NCBI RefSeq assembly: GCF_030812475.1
Contig: NZ_JAUSSR010000021.1
Location: 30,230-94,229, forward strand
DNA: 64,000 bases
DNA from: Pseudomonas lini
GTDB taxonomy: Bacteria; Pseudomonadota; Gammaproteobacteria; Pseudomonadales; Pseudomonadaceae
Reading direction: 5' to 3'
Positions 34,052 through 41,666 of the stretch are shown piece by piece. Within the stretch, counting starts at the first letter, position 1. Every line of letters starts with the position of its first letter. The notes beneath the pieces were generated by a model, which was not told the DNA's origin, searched no databases, and saw only the letters and a list, made by a program, of their open reading frames with translations. Position numbers and translations under genes: made by a program.

Positions 34052-34162
34052 AAATCTGAGAATCATCTGGCCGGCCTCCCCACCTCACGGAGGTGGCGCA
34101 AAATTCAAGGTGCGAACTTAGACTTTTGCTGTGAGGAGGCCGGCCAGATGATTCTCAGATTT
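34052..34162. repeat. 111-bp element with 28-bp perfect inverted repeats
   Basis: Arms 34052-34079 and 34135-34162 are perfect reverse complements over 28 bp (left arm begins AAATCTGAGAATCATC and ends GGCCGGCCTCC). The 55-bp spacer contains a second perfect hairpin CCACCTC-ACG-GAGGTGG (34080-34096). No target-site duplication is obvious. It sits 40-70 bp from the broken 5' end of the DUF927 gene. MITE-like, or a structured RNA. Confidence 0.85.
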
Positions 34163-34212
34163 ATTATGTCCCGTTCTCACTCTTTTCAGTCCGTCAGCTG
34201 AACGCTGCGCCT

Positions 34213-34510
34213 TGTAGGAGCAAGCTTGCTCTCGATGGACGCCAACGATAACGAGTTATTTCTGAATAAACGCGTCGCCCTTGAAACCATCGTCGGAACG
34301 CCGCCCAGAATAGTTGCCGAAACGGTGTTTTCAGAGTTCTACCCGCTCTTTAATGGCATTCAAGCGGAGCAACGCAGCACTTAGCTACTCTTTCAAATTG
34401 CAGATCCCAACAAAAACAGGACCTGCAATTTGAGTGGTGGGCTGCCGCTATTCTGTAGCTTGTTCCTTCCGCGCCGCTGGTCCTTGCGTCAGCACTTTCA
34501 CCACATCATC
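34213..34510. repeat. Direct repeat, copy 2 (REP-like part plus DUF3077 3' end)
   Basis: Matches 20527-20830 over its whole length. Here it includes the 3' end of an intact DUF3077 gene. Within the 33984-34447 gap this repeat and the 111-bp palindrome are the only structures seen. Confidence 0.85.
34393..34433 (-). terminator. Terminator of the DUF3077 gene
   Basis: Perfect 11-bp arms TCAAATTGCAG (34393-34403) and CTGCAATTTGA (34423-34433); on the minus strand the inner CAGGTCCTG is followed by TTTTTG. The same element is present in the 20.7-kb copy. Confidence 0.6.
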
Positions 34511-34741
34511 GACTAGCGCCTTACTCAGCGCCGTCAAATAATGCGCAGCCCAGGCGTGACGATCGCTTTCCCTGTCGTAGGCAGCATCTTTGGACATTGC
34601 CTTGGCGAGGAACAGAAAATCGGAAGCCATGCCTAGCGCATCGCCGAGAGGCACACCGCGAGTGACGTGGAACACTGCTTGATCCGAGCAGTAGATGGCA
34701 GGCGTTAAGCCGATGGTTTTCAGCTCTGATGGGTCGGTCAT
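34448..34741 (-). CDS. DUF3077 family protein
   Basis: 97 residues: MTDPSELKTIGLTPAIYCSD, then VFHVTRGVPLGDALGMASDFL, the DUF3077 signature, and a helical C-terminal half. These small proteins occur in several copies in Pseudomonas genomes and have no known function. The ATG is preceded by an ideal GGAGGTGACAA. Its start overlaps the stop of a 31-codon upstream ORF (ATGA), and its Shine-Dalgarno lies in a 7-bp hairpin, suggesting control by coupled translation. The 3' end is shared with the fragment at 20.77 kb. Confidence 0.75.
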   Translation of the reverse strand: MTDPSELKTIGLTPAIYCSDQAVFHVTRGVPLGDALGMASDFLFLAKAMSKDAAYDRESDRHAWAAHYLTALSKALVDDVVKVLTQGPAARKEQATE

Positions 34742-34833
34742 TTGTCACCTCCATTGATGGAGGTGCGGTGGGATTGCGATTCATGATCGCGTTGAAGGGC
34801 AAAACGGATTTCGGACGGATTTTTGTTGCGCAT
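34738..34833 (-). CDS. Upstream small ORF coupled to the DUF3077 gene
   Basis: 31 codons from ATG 34833, with AAGGAG 7 bp upstream. The product starts MRNKNPSEIRFALQRDHESQ and ends INGGDK. Its TGA overlaps the ATG of the DUF3077 gene, and its last codons are the Shine-Dalgarno of that gene. Either a leader peptide or a small protein in its own right. Confidence 0.6.
   Translation of the reverse strand: MRNKNPSEIRFALQRDHESQSHRTSINGGDK
34746..34765 (-). promoter_or_regulatory. Hairpin sequestering the DUF3077 ribosome site
   Basis: On the minus strand CACCTCC-ATCAAT-GGAGGTG, a perfect 7-bp stem whose 3' arm is the Shine-Dalgarno of the DUF3077 gene. Ribosomes translating the upstream ORF would open it. 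Confidence 0.6.
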
Positions 34834-34840
34834 GGTCTAG

Positions 34841-34957
34841 CTCCTTGACGAGGAACTGCCACTTTTTCGTTACCAAGCGAATGGGTGGCAGCTGTGCGCA
34901 GGTTGGTAAACCGGGAGTCAAGGAATCCGGCACGCCCGAAGACGTCCCACGCACAGC
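34841..34957 (-). promoter_or_regulatory. Structured 5' leader of the DUF3077 cassette
   Basis: Read on the minus strand, CTGCCAC (34891-34885) pairs with GTGGCAG (34862-34856) just upstream of the small ORF, and GCTGTGCG (34957-34950) pairs with CGCACAGC (34898-34891). The two stems share base 34891, so they would compete only at that edge or stack on each other. Candidate cis-acting RNA. Confidence 0.4.
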
Positions 34958-35366
34958 CGCCATAACTCAAAACTGCGGGCATAAAAAAACGCCTGCAAAT
35001 CTGATGGGGGCGCTGTTGCGCTCAACTCTCGGGTTACCAAGCCCGGTCGCTGAATTGGCAGCGACGGCGGAAGGGTATCGTGCAGGTCGATCTCGTGCAA
35101 CTTCGGATGTTGGGCGAGTGGTGACGGCGATTGTCAGAGTGCCAAATGGTCGGGGACTACCAAAGAAACCACCCAAGAAATACCCAAAAACTACCTAGGT
35201 ATTGAGCCTTCGGAGCGGGGGACGATACCGAAGCTACTGCCGCATACCTGGAAACCGGTCCACGAGGTGTGATACCCGTTCGGTTGTACAAAACGATCTT
35301 CAAAATTAAGTAGTTCGGTTTGACCGAACAACTGAATTTTTCAGAGATCCGGCCCGAAACGCCACC
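34958..35366. other. Gap without a gene; one palindrome
   Basis: No supported ORF. GTTCGGT-TTG-ACCGAAC (35313-35329) is a perfect 7-bp inverted repeat with a related half copy (GTTCGGTTG) near 35279. Such a palindrome next to an attachment site may bind a regulator or recombination factor. Confidence 0.5.
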
Positions 35367-35431
35367 CACAAAAAAGCCCCAGACCCTACGGCCTGAGGCT
35401 TTCTCGTTTCTACTATATGGTGCACCAGGCG
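35367..35431. other. Putative attR at the tRNA-Arg 3' end
   Basis: Matches 23498-23559: terminator hairpin, TTTCTCGTTTCT, then TGGTGCACCAGGCG, which is the 3' end of the intact tRNA. Marks the right border of the island. Confidence 0.7.
35371..35402 (-). terminator. Terminator of tRNA-Arg
   Basis: On the minus strand AGCCTCAGGCC-GTAG-GGTCTGGGGCT followed by six T, 16 bp after the tRNA 3' end. Confidence 0.85.
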
Positions 35432-35494
35432 GGATTCGAACCCACGACCCCTGCCTTCGGAGGGCAGTACTCTATCCAGCTGAGCTACTGGTGC
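35418..35494 (-). tRNA. tRNA-Arg (anticodon CCG)
   Basis: 77 nt including an encoded CCA. Acceptor stem GCACCAG/CTGGTGC, D-arm GCTC-AGCTGGATA-GAGT, anticodon arm CTGCC-CTCCGAA-GGCAG (anticodon CCG, reads CGG), T-arm GTGGG-TTCGAAT-CCCGC. All stems pair. Its 3' end is the inferred integration site of the island to its left. Confidence 0.96.
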
Positions 35495-35843
35495 GATGCG
35501 GGCGCCATGATACTCATAAGCGGTGCGGGCGTCCATGCTGCTGAATCGCCTGTGTTTTTCGGGCCTGTAACGACTGTTTACTACGCTGATCAGAAAAAAC
35601 ACGCAAATGCGCCGTTTTCGTTCTTTTTTTCGAACAGGCTATTGTCCTTTACCCCCTTTGATCCTAGGATTCGTTTGAGATTTCAAACGCTCTTGTCTGG
35701 GTGCTGAACCGCACGAGTCCAATCCGTGCGCTATTTATGTGCTTCAGCCCGGTGAATGATTTCCCTGACGGCAGCCTTCGAGGCGCCTTTCTACAATCAT
35801 AATTCGCTCCGCGCTGGTCGCGGTGCTGTTAAGGAAAGCCGAC
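35495..35843. promoter_or_regulatory. Divergent promoter region of tRNA-Arg and gabD
   Basis: 349 bp with no ORF of note. CGTTTGA-GATT-TCAAACG (35672-35689) is a perfect 7-bp palindrome about 155 bp before gabD and could bind a regulator. No sigma-54 consensus was recognised. Confidence 0.4.
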
Positions 35844-37286
35844 ATGCAGCTTAAAGACACCCAATTGTTCCGCCAACAAGCCTTTATCGATGGCGCTTGG
35901 GTCGATGCGGACAACGGTCAGACGATCAAGGTTACCAACCCGGCAACGGGTGAAGTTCTGGGCACTGTGCCGAAAATGGGCGCTGCCGAAACCCGCCGTG
36001 CGATCGAAGCCGCAGACAAGGCGCTGCCAGCCTGGCGTGCACTGACCGCCAAGGATCGCGCGAACAAGCTGCGTCGCTGGTTCGACCTGATCATCGAGAA
36101 TCAGGACGATCTCGCTCGCCTGATGACCCTGGAACAGGGCAAGCCATTGGCCGAAGCCAAGGGTGAGATCGTTTACGCCGCTTCGTTTATCGAGTGGTTC
36201 GCCGAAGAAGCCAAGCGCATTTACGGTGACGTGATTCCGGGCCACCAGCCGGACAAGCGCCTGATCGTGATCAAGCAGCCGATCGGCGTGACCGCTGCCA
36301 TTACCCCGTGGAACTTCCCGGCCGCGATGATCACCCGTAAGGCGGGTCCAGCGCTGGCTGCCGGTTGCACCATGGTGCTCAAGCCTGCGTCGCAAACCCC
36401 GTTTTCCGCATTCGCTCTGGCGGAACTGGCCCAGCGTGCCGGCATTCCAGCCGGTGTGTTCAGCGTGGTGTCCGGCAGCGCCGGCGACATCGGCAGCGAG
36501 CTGACCAGCAACCCGATCGTGCGCAAATTGTCCTTCACCGGCTCGACCGAAATCGGTCGTCAGCTGATGGCCGAATGCGCCAAGGACATCAAGAAAGTCT
36601 CGTTGGAACTGGGCGGCAACGCACCGTTCATCGTGTTCGACGACGCGGACCTGGATAAGGCCGTCGAAGGCGCGATCATTTCCAAGTACCGCAACAATGG
36701 CCAGACCTGCGTCTGCGCCAACCGTCTGTACATTCAGGATTCGGTCTACGACGCGTTCGCCGAGAAGCTGAAGGTGGCCGTGGCCAAGCTCAAGATCGGT
36801 AACGGTCTGGAAGACGGCACCACCACTGGCCCGCTGATCGACGAAAAAGCCGTGGCCAAGGTTCAAGAGCACATCGCTGACGCCGTCAGCAAAGGCGCGA
36901 CCGTTCTGGCCGGTGGCAAGGTCATGGAAGGCAACTTCTTCGAGCCGACCATCCTGACCAACGTGCCGAAGAACGCTGCCGTGGCCAAGGAAGAAACCTT
37001 CGGTCCATTGGCGCCGCTGTTCCGATTCAAAGACGAAGCGGAAGTGATCGCGATGTCCAACGACACCGAGTTCGGCCTGGCTTCGTACTTCTATGCCCGC
37101 GACCTGGGTCGTGTGTTCCGTGTGGCTGAAGCCCTGGAATACGGCATGGTCGGCGTCAACACCGGGTTGATCTCCAACGAAGTCGCGCCGTTCGGCGGCA
37201 TCAAGGCGTCGGGCCTGGGCCGTGAAGGCTCCAAGTACGGCATCGAAGATTACCTGGAAATCAAATACCTCTGCCTGGGCATCTAA
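35844..37286 (+). CDS. gabD: NADP-dependent succinate-semialdehyde dehydrogenase
   Basis: 480 residues of the aldehyde dehydrogenase family. PWNFPAAMITRKAGPALAAG is the cofactor-binding segment, FTGSTEIGRQLM the glycine motif, LELGGNAPFIVFDDADLD holds the general base Glu and NNGQTCVCANR the catalytic Cys. It oxidises succinate semialdehyde to succinate, the second step of GABA breakdown, and is followed by gabT. ATG 35844 (AAGGAAAG upstream) is chosen over the longer frame from 35823. Confidence 0.95.
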   Translation: MQLKDTQLFRQQAFIDGAWVDADNGQTIKVTNPATGEVLGTVPKMGAAETRRAIEAADKALPAWRALTAKDRANKLRRWFDLIIENQDDLARLMTLEQGKPLAEAKGEIVYAASFIEWFAEEAKRIYGDVIPGHQPDKRLIVIKQPIGVTAAITPWNFPAAMITRKAGPALAAGCTMVLKPASQTPFSAFALAELAQRAGIPAGVFSVVSGSAGDIGSELTSNPIVRKLSFTGSTEIGRQLMAECAKDIKKVSLELGGNAPFIVFDDADLDKAVEGAIISKYRNNGQTCVCANRLYIQDSVYDAFAEKLKVAVAKLKIGNGLEDGTTTGPLIDEKAVAKVQEHIADAVSKGATVLAGGKVMEGNFFEPTILTNVPKNAAVAKEETFGPLAPLFRFKDEAEVIAMSNDTEFGLASYFYARDLGRVFRVAEALEYGMVGVNTGLISNEVAPFGGIKASGLGREGSKYGIEDYLEIKYLCLGI

Positions 37287-37468
37287 GCTCGCGGGGCATT
37301 GCTTCAAACGCAAAGGGCACGAGAGCGCTGTCCCTTTGCGCGCTTCGACCGGAAATTTCTCTGTAGCCGGGAACGCTGTGGCAGTCGATCATCGCATGCT
37401 GCCGCAGTTGCCTCCCCGCCGCATTTTCCTTGAGCCACGCCGCCCGATGAGCGGCGAATGAGGACTGT
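37287..37468 (+). ncRNA. Candidate gabT RNA motif in the gabD-gabT spacer
   Basis: A 182-bp spacer between co-directional gabD and gabT without an ORF. Complementary blocks are visible, for example AAAGGGCAC...TGTCCCTTTGCG (37311-37341). A conserved structured RNA upstream of Pseudomonas gabT has been described as the gabT motif; position and genus match, but I could not run a covariance model. Confidence 0.5.
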
Positions 37469-38746
37469 ATGAGCAAGACTAACGCATCTCTGATGAAACG
37501 CCGCGAAGCCGCTGTACCACGCGGTGTTGGCCAGATTCACCCGATCTTCGCCGAATCCGCGAAAAACGCCACCGTGACCGACGTTGAAGGTCGCGAGTTC
37601 ATCGACTTCGCTGGCGGCATCGCCGTGCTGAACACCGGTCACGTGCACCCGAAAATCATCGCCGCGGTGACCGAGCAGCTGAACAAGCTGACCCACACCT
37701 GCTTCCAGGTGCTGGCTTACGAGCCGTACGTGGAAGTGTGCGAGAAAATCAACGCCAAGGTGCCAGGTGATTTCGCCAAGAAAACCCTGCTGGTGACCAC
37801 CGGTTCCGAAGCCGTGGAAAACTCGATCAAGATCGCCCGGGCCGCCACTGGCCGTGCCGGCGTGATCGCGTTCACCGGCGCGTACCACGGCCGCACCATG
37901 ATGACCCTGGGCCTGACAGGTAAAGTCGTGCCTTATTCGGCCGGCATGGGCCTGATGCCAGGCGGCATCTTCCGCGCGCTGTACCCGAACGAACTGCACG
38001 GTGTGAGCATCGACGATTCGATCGCCAGCATCGAACGTATCTTCAAGAACGACGCCGAGCCGCGTGACATCGCTGCGATCATCATCGAGCCGGTCCAGGG
38101 CGAAGGCGGTTTCTACGTCGCGCCTAAAGAGTTCATGAAGCGTCTGCGCGCACTGTGCGACCAGCACGGCATCCTGTTGATCGCTGACGAAGTGCAGACT
38201 GGCGCTGGCCGTACCGGCACTTTCTTCGCCATGGAACAGATGGGCGTTGCCGCCGACCTGACCACCTTCGCCAAATCCATCGCTGGCGGCTTCCCGCTGG
38301 CCGGTGTCTGCGGCAAGGCCGAATACATGGACGCCATTGCGCCAGGCGGCTTGGGCGGCACCTATGCCGGTAGCCCGATCGCGTGCGCCGCGGCCCTGGC
38401 CGTGATGGAAGTGTTCGAAGAAGAACACCTGCTGGACCGTTGCAAGGCTGTGGGCGAGCGCCTGGTTACCGGCCTCAAGGCCATCCAGGCCAAGTACCCG
38501 GTGATCGGCGAAGTCCGTGCCCTGGGCGCCATGATCGCGGTCGAGCTGTTCGTCGACGGCGACAGCCACAAGCCGAACGCACCAGCGGTCGCCGCTGTTG
38601 TGGCCAAGGCTCGCGACAAGGGCCTGATCCTGCTGTCCTGCGGCACTTACGGCAACGTTCTGCGCGTGCTGGTCCCACTGACTTCTCCGGACGAGCAACT
38701 GGACAAAGGTCTGGCAATCATCGAAGAGTGCTTCGCGGAGCTTTGA
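37469..38746 (+). CDS. gabT: 4-aminobutyrate aminotransferase
   Basis: 425-residue class III PLP aminotransferase. Seen: FIDFAGGIAVLNTGHVHP, the PLP phosphate-binding TTGSEAVENSIK, FTGAYHGRT, the DEVQTGAGRTGTFF motif, and the lysine that binds PLP in TFAKSIAGGFPLAG. It transfers the amino group of GABA to 2-oxoglutarate, giving succinate semialdehyde for GabD. A strong terminator follows. Confidence 0.96.
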   Translation: MSKTNASLMKRREAAVPRGVGQIHPIFAESAKNATVTDVEGREFIDFAGGIAVLNTGHVHPKIIAAVTEQLNKLTHTCFQVLAYEPYVEVCEKINAKVPGDFAKKTLLVTTGSEAVENSIKIARAATGRAGVIAFTGAYHGRTMMTLGLTGKVVPYSAGMGLMPGGIFRALYPNELHGVSIDDSIASIERIFKNDAEPRDIAAIIIEPVQGEGGFYVAPKEFMKRLRALCDQHGILLIADEVQTGAGRTGTFFAMEQMGVAADLTTFAKSIAGGFPLAGVCGKAEYMDAIAPGGLGGTYAGSPIACAAALAVMEVFEEEHLLDRCKAVGERLVTGLKAIQAKYPVIGEVRALGAMIAVELFVDGDSHKPNAPAVAAVVAKARDKGLILLSCGTYGNVLRVLVPLTSPDEQLDKGLAIIEECFAEL

Positions 38747-38782
38747 TTTAAAGTGCTCTGATGAAAGTGTGAGCTGATCGAA

Positions 38783-38810
38783 AAAAAAACCCGCTTCGGC
38801 GGGTTTTTTT
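38783..38810 (+). terminator. gabT terminator
   Basis: CCCGC-TTCG-GCGGG with flanking A7/T7 runs; a classic UUCG-loop terminator that could act in both directions. Confidence 0.95.
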
Positions 38811-38839
38811 GGGTCCCCCGAAACCCTCCGCAGTTGTGA

Positions 38840-39019
38840 GGGCTGCTTGCGGCAGTCTACGAGCTGGGTGGTGGGGTTTATTCCCTGGAGGCGCAGTTGG
38901 CGCGCTTGACCGGGCAGGAGAGCATTGAGGCGCTGGCTAAGGGCCGGACGGCACGGTTGCTCAAGATCGGCATGCCGGAATTGATGCGTTGCACCAAGCG
39001 CAAGCCTGACACAAATCCC
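38840..39019 (+). pseudogene. Unassigned 3' gene remnant
   Basis: An open stretch without a start encodes VYELGGGVYSLEAQLARLTG, QESIEALAKGRTARLLKIG and MPELMRCTKRK, which has the feel of conserved coding sequence, and then runs into a REP element. Origin unknown. Confidence 0.3.
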
Positions 39020-39104
39020 TGTAGGAGCTGGCTTGCCAGCGAAGGAGTGTCAGTCGACATCAATGTGGCTGACCCACCTTCGCTGGCAAGCCAGCTCCTA
39101 CAGG
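39020..39104. repeat. REPIN
   Basis: Forward core GTAGGAGCTGGCTTGCCAGC at 39020-39045 and its inverted copy at 39077-39104. Confidence 0.88.
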
Positions 39105-39120
39105 GTTTTTGTTGATCCGT

Positions 39121-40110
39121 TCAGCCGGGGATGATGCGGTTCTTGCCCTGGCGCTTGGCCTCGTACATCGCCGCATCGGCGCGGGCGAACAGGGCATCGA
39201 TGTTTTCATCCTCGGCGGTGAGACTGGTCAGGCCCTGGCTGATAGTGATGCCGAACGTCTGGTCGTCATGGCAAAAGCGCAACCGCTGAATTTCCCGCTG
39301 CAGGCGCTCGGCCACTTGCAAGGCCATGTCCGGTGCGCAACCGGGGAAGACCGCGGCGAACTCCTCACCGCCGATCCGTCCGAATACATCGGCACGGCGC
39401 AACGAACCACGACCGCTCTCGGCGATCCGTCGCAGAACGCTATCGCCCACCTGGTGGCCATAGCTGTCATTGATCACTTTGAAATCATCGATATCCAGCA
39501 GCAGGAATGCCAGCGGCTCCCCCTGTTTTCGCGCCTGTTCGAACTCGCGGTGGGCACAGTCGAAGAAGTGTCTACGGTTACTGCTCTGGGTCAGGCCATC
39601 TGTGGTTGCCAGGCGTTGCAGCTCGGTTTCCAAGTGCTTCTTGGCGGTAATGTCTTCGGCAATTCCGACGATGATCATCGGCTGTCCGGGTTCGGCCAGA
39701 CGGTTGATGAAGCACTTGTCACTCAGCCAGTGTACCTGGCCGTCGGCGGCGATAATTCGGTACTCGCGGTCTTCAACGGCGCCACTGCTCAATACTTCGG
39801 CCATGCTGCGCTCGGCATAAGCCAGATCGTCGGGGTAAATGCTGTCGCGCCACTGGTTGTAGTCAGCCAGTAGCAGGTCGGTGGAGCGGCCGAAAATCCG
39901 CTCATAGGCGGGGCTCACGTACAGTATCTGACGGGTTTCCCAGTTGAATGCCCAAAGCACGGCGTTGACGCTCGTCAGCAGGGCGCTGAGCAGCTGTTCG
40001 CGTTCGCTCAAGCGCGCCACTTCGCCTTGGGCACGTAGCAACGCCATCAGGGTTTGCGCGGCCTCGGGCCACTGTGGGGGGGATGAGTCTTGTAGGTTTC
40101 TATTGACCAT
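39121..40110 (-). CDS. PAS-GGDEF diguanylate cyclase
   Basis: 329 residues: helical N-terminus, a PAS/PAC sensor (about 45-160; WAFNWETRQILYVSPAYERI to GIAEDITAKKHLE), then GGDEF with GGEEF at 247-251 and an I-site RRAD five residues before. The usual LTGLxNRR segment reads LTQSSNRRHF, a mild deviation. Predicted to synthesise c-di-GMP in the cytoplasm. It lies alone between REP elements. Confidence 0.88.
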   Translation of the reverse strand: MVNRNLQDSSPPQWPEAAQTLMALLRAQGEVARLSEREQLLSALLTSVNAVLWAFNWETRQILYVSPAYERIFGRSTDLLLADYNQWRDSIYPDDLAYAERSMAEVLSSGAVEDREYRIIAADGQVHWLSDKCFINRLAEPGQPMIIVGIAEDITAKKHLETELQRLATTDGLTQSSNRRHFFDCAHREFEQARKQGEPLAFLLLDIDDFKVINDSYGHQVGDSVLRRIAESGRGSLRRADVFGRIGGEEFAAVFPGCAPDMALQVAERLQREIQRLRFCHDDQTFGITISQGLTSLTAEDENIDALFARADAAMYEAKRQGKNRIIPG

Positions 40111-40225
40111 CGATACAAAATCTCAAAGGGCGTGTGCCGCTCGAGGTTCGAAAGCGGCCACCACAAAGCCCGCCTGGATGGCGAAGTGTCTTTGAGATAG
40201 GGGAATTGAAATGAAGTTCCCGCGT

Positions 40226-40344
40226 TGCGTGACGAGAGAGCTTGCTCCCGCCGGGCGGTATAGGTAACGCGTTTTATCAGTTAAAACGCGTTACCAGGTT
40301 TTGCGGCGGCCTTTGTCGCAGAGCGGGAGCAAGCTCCCTCAGCC
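40226..40344. repeat. REPIN variant with inner 14-bp palindrome
   Basis: Outer cores AGCTTGCTCCCGC and GCGGGAGCAAGCTCC enclose GGTAACGCGTTTTA (40263-40276) and its exact reverse complement (40282-40295) around TCAGT. Confidence 0.8.
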
Positions 40345-40345
40345 G

Positions 40346-41533
40346 TCAGGCGGTTGCTGCAGGGCGCAGGGAGTAAGTTTTCAACTGGTCGGCGAATTCG
40401 CGCAGCGATTGAATTCCGCTGGCTTCGGCTTCGTGTACCCAATCCTTGATGGCAGCCAGCATGTCGTGACCATTCGAGCTGGTCTTGACCCAGATCTGCT
40501 GCAAGGCCAGGCGTTTCTCGTAGATGACCTTCAGCGCCTGACTGTGCTCGAGCATGGTCTGGATGCGCATGTGGTGCTTTTCATCCAGCAGGCTGGTTTC
40601 CCGCGAGAGCAGGCGTTTGGCCCGGTGGAACTGGTGACGGACCGAGTGATCGACTTTTTCCAGCTCTTGCTTGACCAGCGGGGCGATCACCAGCTTGCGG
40701 TACTGGGCCATGATCTGGAAACGGTTGTTGAGGATGGCCATGGCCGTGTCCATGTCCAGGTTGCCTTTACCTTCGACCCGATGGGCAATCGGCGCGACGC
40801 GCTGGACTTTGGCCAGACGGAAGAAGCTGAAAACTTGTATCCACGCCCAGCCCAGATCGAATTCCCACTTCTTCACCGACAATTTCGCCGAGTTCGGGTA
40901 GGTGTGATGGTTGTTATGCAGTTCTTCGCCACCGATCAGGATGCCCCATGGCACCAGATTGGTCGCCGCATCGCGGCATTCGAAATTGCGGTAGCCGATG
41001 GCATGCCCCAGGCCATTGACCACGCCTGCAGCCCAGACCGGGATCCACATCATCTGGATCGCCCATATGGTGATGCCGATGGTACCGAACAGCAGCAGGT
41101 CGATAACGCCCATGATCGCCACGCCCAGCAGGGGGAAACGGGTATACAGGTTGCGTTCGATCCAGTCGTCGGGGCAGTTTTTGCCGTAGATGCGCAGGGT
41201 CTCGGGGTTTTCCGCTTCGGCGCGGTAGAGCTCGGCACCTTTGCGCAGGACGGTGGATAACCCCTTGACGACCGGGCTGTGCGGGTCATCTTCGGTTTCG
41301 CATTTGGCGTGATGCTTGCGGTGGATAGCGGTCCACTCGCGGGTGTTCTGGGCTGTGGTCAACCACAACCAGAAACGGAAGAAATGTTTCAGGCCGGCAT
41401 TGAGCTCAAGCGAGCGATGGGCTGAATAACGATGCAGATAGACCGTGACGCCAACGATCGTCACGTGGGTCATCAGCAGGGTGACTGCCACCAGTGACCA
41501 GGGCGACAAGCCGAGAAAACCTTCGTACCACAT
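40346..41533 (-). CDS. desA: Fatty acid desaturase (delta-9 type)
   Basis: 395-residue membrane di-iron desaturase. The three histidine boxes are visible: HRYSAH (H34, H39), HRKHH (71-75) and HNNHH (206-210), with hydrophobic helices between. The C-terminal ~140 residues form a cytoplasmic helical extension. It introduces double bonds into acyl chains of membrane lipids; in pseudomonads DesA acts on phospholipid acyl chains, which fits but is not proven here. Divergent from the GGDEF-EAL gene. Confidence 0.85.
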   Translation of the reverse strand: MWYEGFLGLSPWSLVAVTLLMTHVTIVGVTVYLHRYSAHRSLELNAGLKHFFRFWLWLTTAQNTREWTAIHRKHHAKCETEDDPHSPVVKGLSTVLRKGAELYRAEAENPETLRIYGKNCPDDWIERNLYTRFPLLGVAIMGVIDLLLFGTIGITIWAIQMMWIPVWAAGVVNGLGHAIGYRNFECRDAATNLVPWGILIGGEELHNNHHTYPNSAKLSVKKWEFDLGWAWIQVFSFFRLAKVQRVAPIAHRVEGKGNLDMDTAMAILNNRFQIMAQYRKLVIAPLVKQELEKVDHSVRHQFHRAKRLLSRETSLLDEKHHMRIQTMLEHSQALKVIYEKRLALQQIWVKTSSNGHDMLAAIKDWVHEAEASGIQSLREFADQLKTYSLRPAATA

Positions 41534-41666
41534 AGGCTATTGGGCCCTCGATAAAGAAAAAAACAGCCGTTGCATTATCACTGAGCCTACAGATAAAACC
41601 AGTCACCCTTTCAGATAAGAGTGGCTGAATGTTTCTTTAACCTATAATCACATCCTTTCGAAGGAC

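Noticed and set aside
34052..34162. Retron msr-msd
   Set aside because: The inverted repeats are suggestive, but no reverse transcriptase gene is present in the window.
34521..34982. 153-codon minus-strand ORF overlapping the DUF3077 gene
   Set aside because: A different frame through the leader and the DUF3077 gene; the DUF3077 frame has the ideal ribosome site and a recognisable family.
35829..37313. 494-codon minus-strand ORF opposite gabD
   Set aside because: Pure shadow of the gabD codon pattern; contains no recognisable domain.
37304..38698. 464-codon minus-strand ORF opposite gabT
   Set aside because: Shadow frame of gabT; rich in His/Gln/Arg as expected for antisense of high-GC genes.
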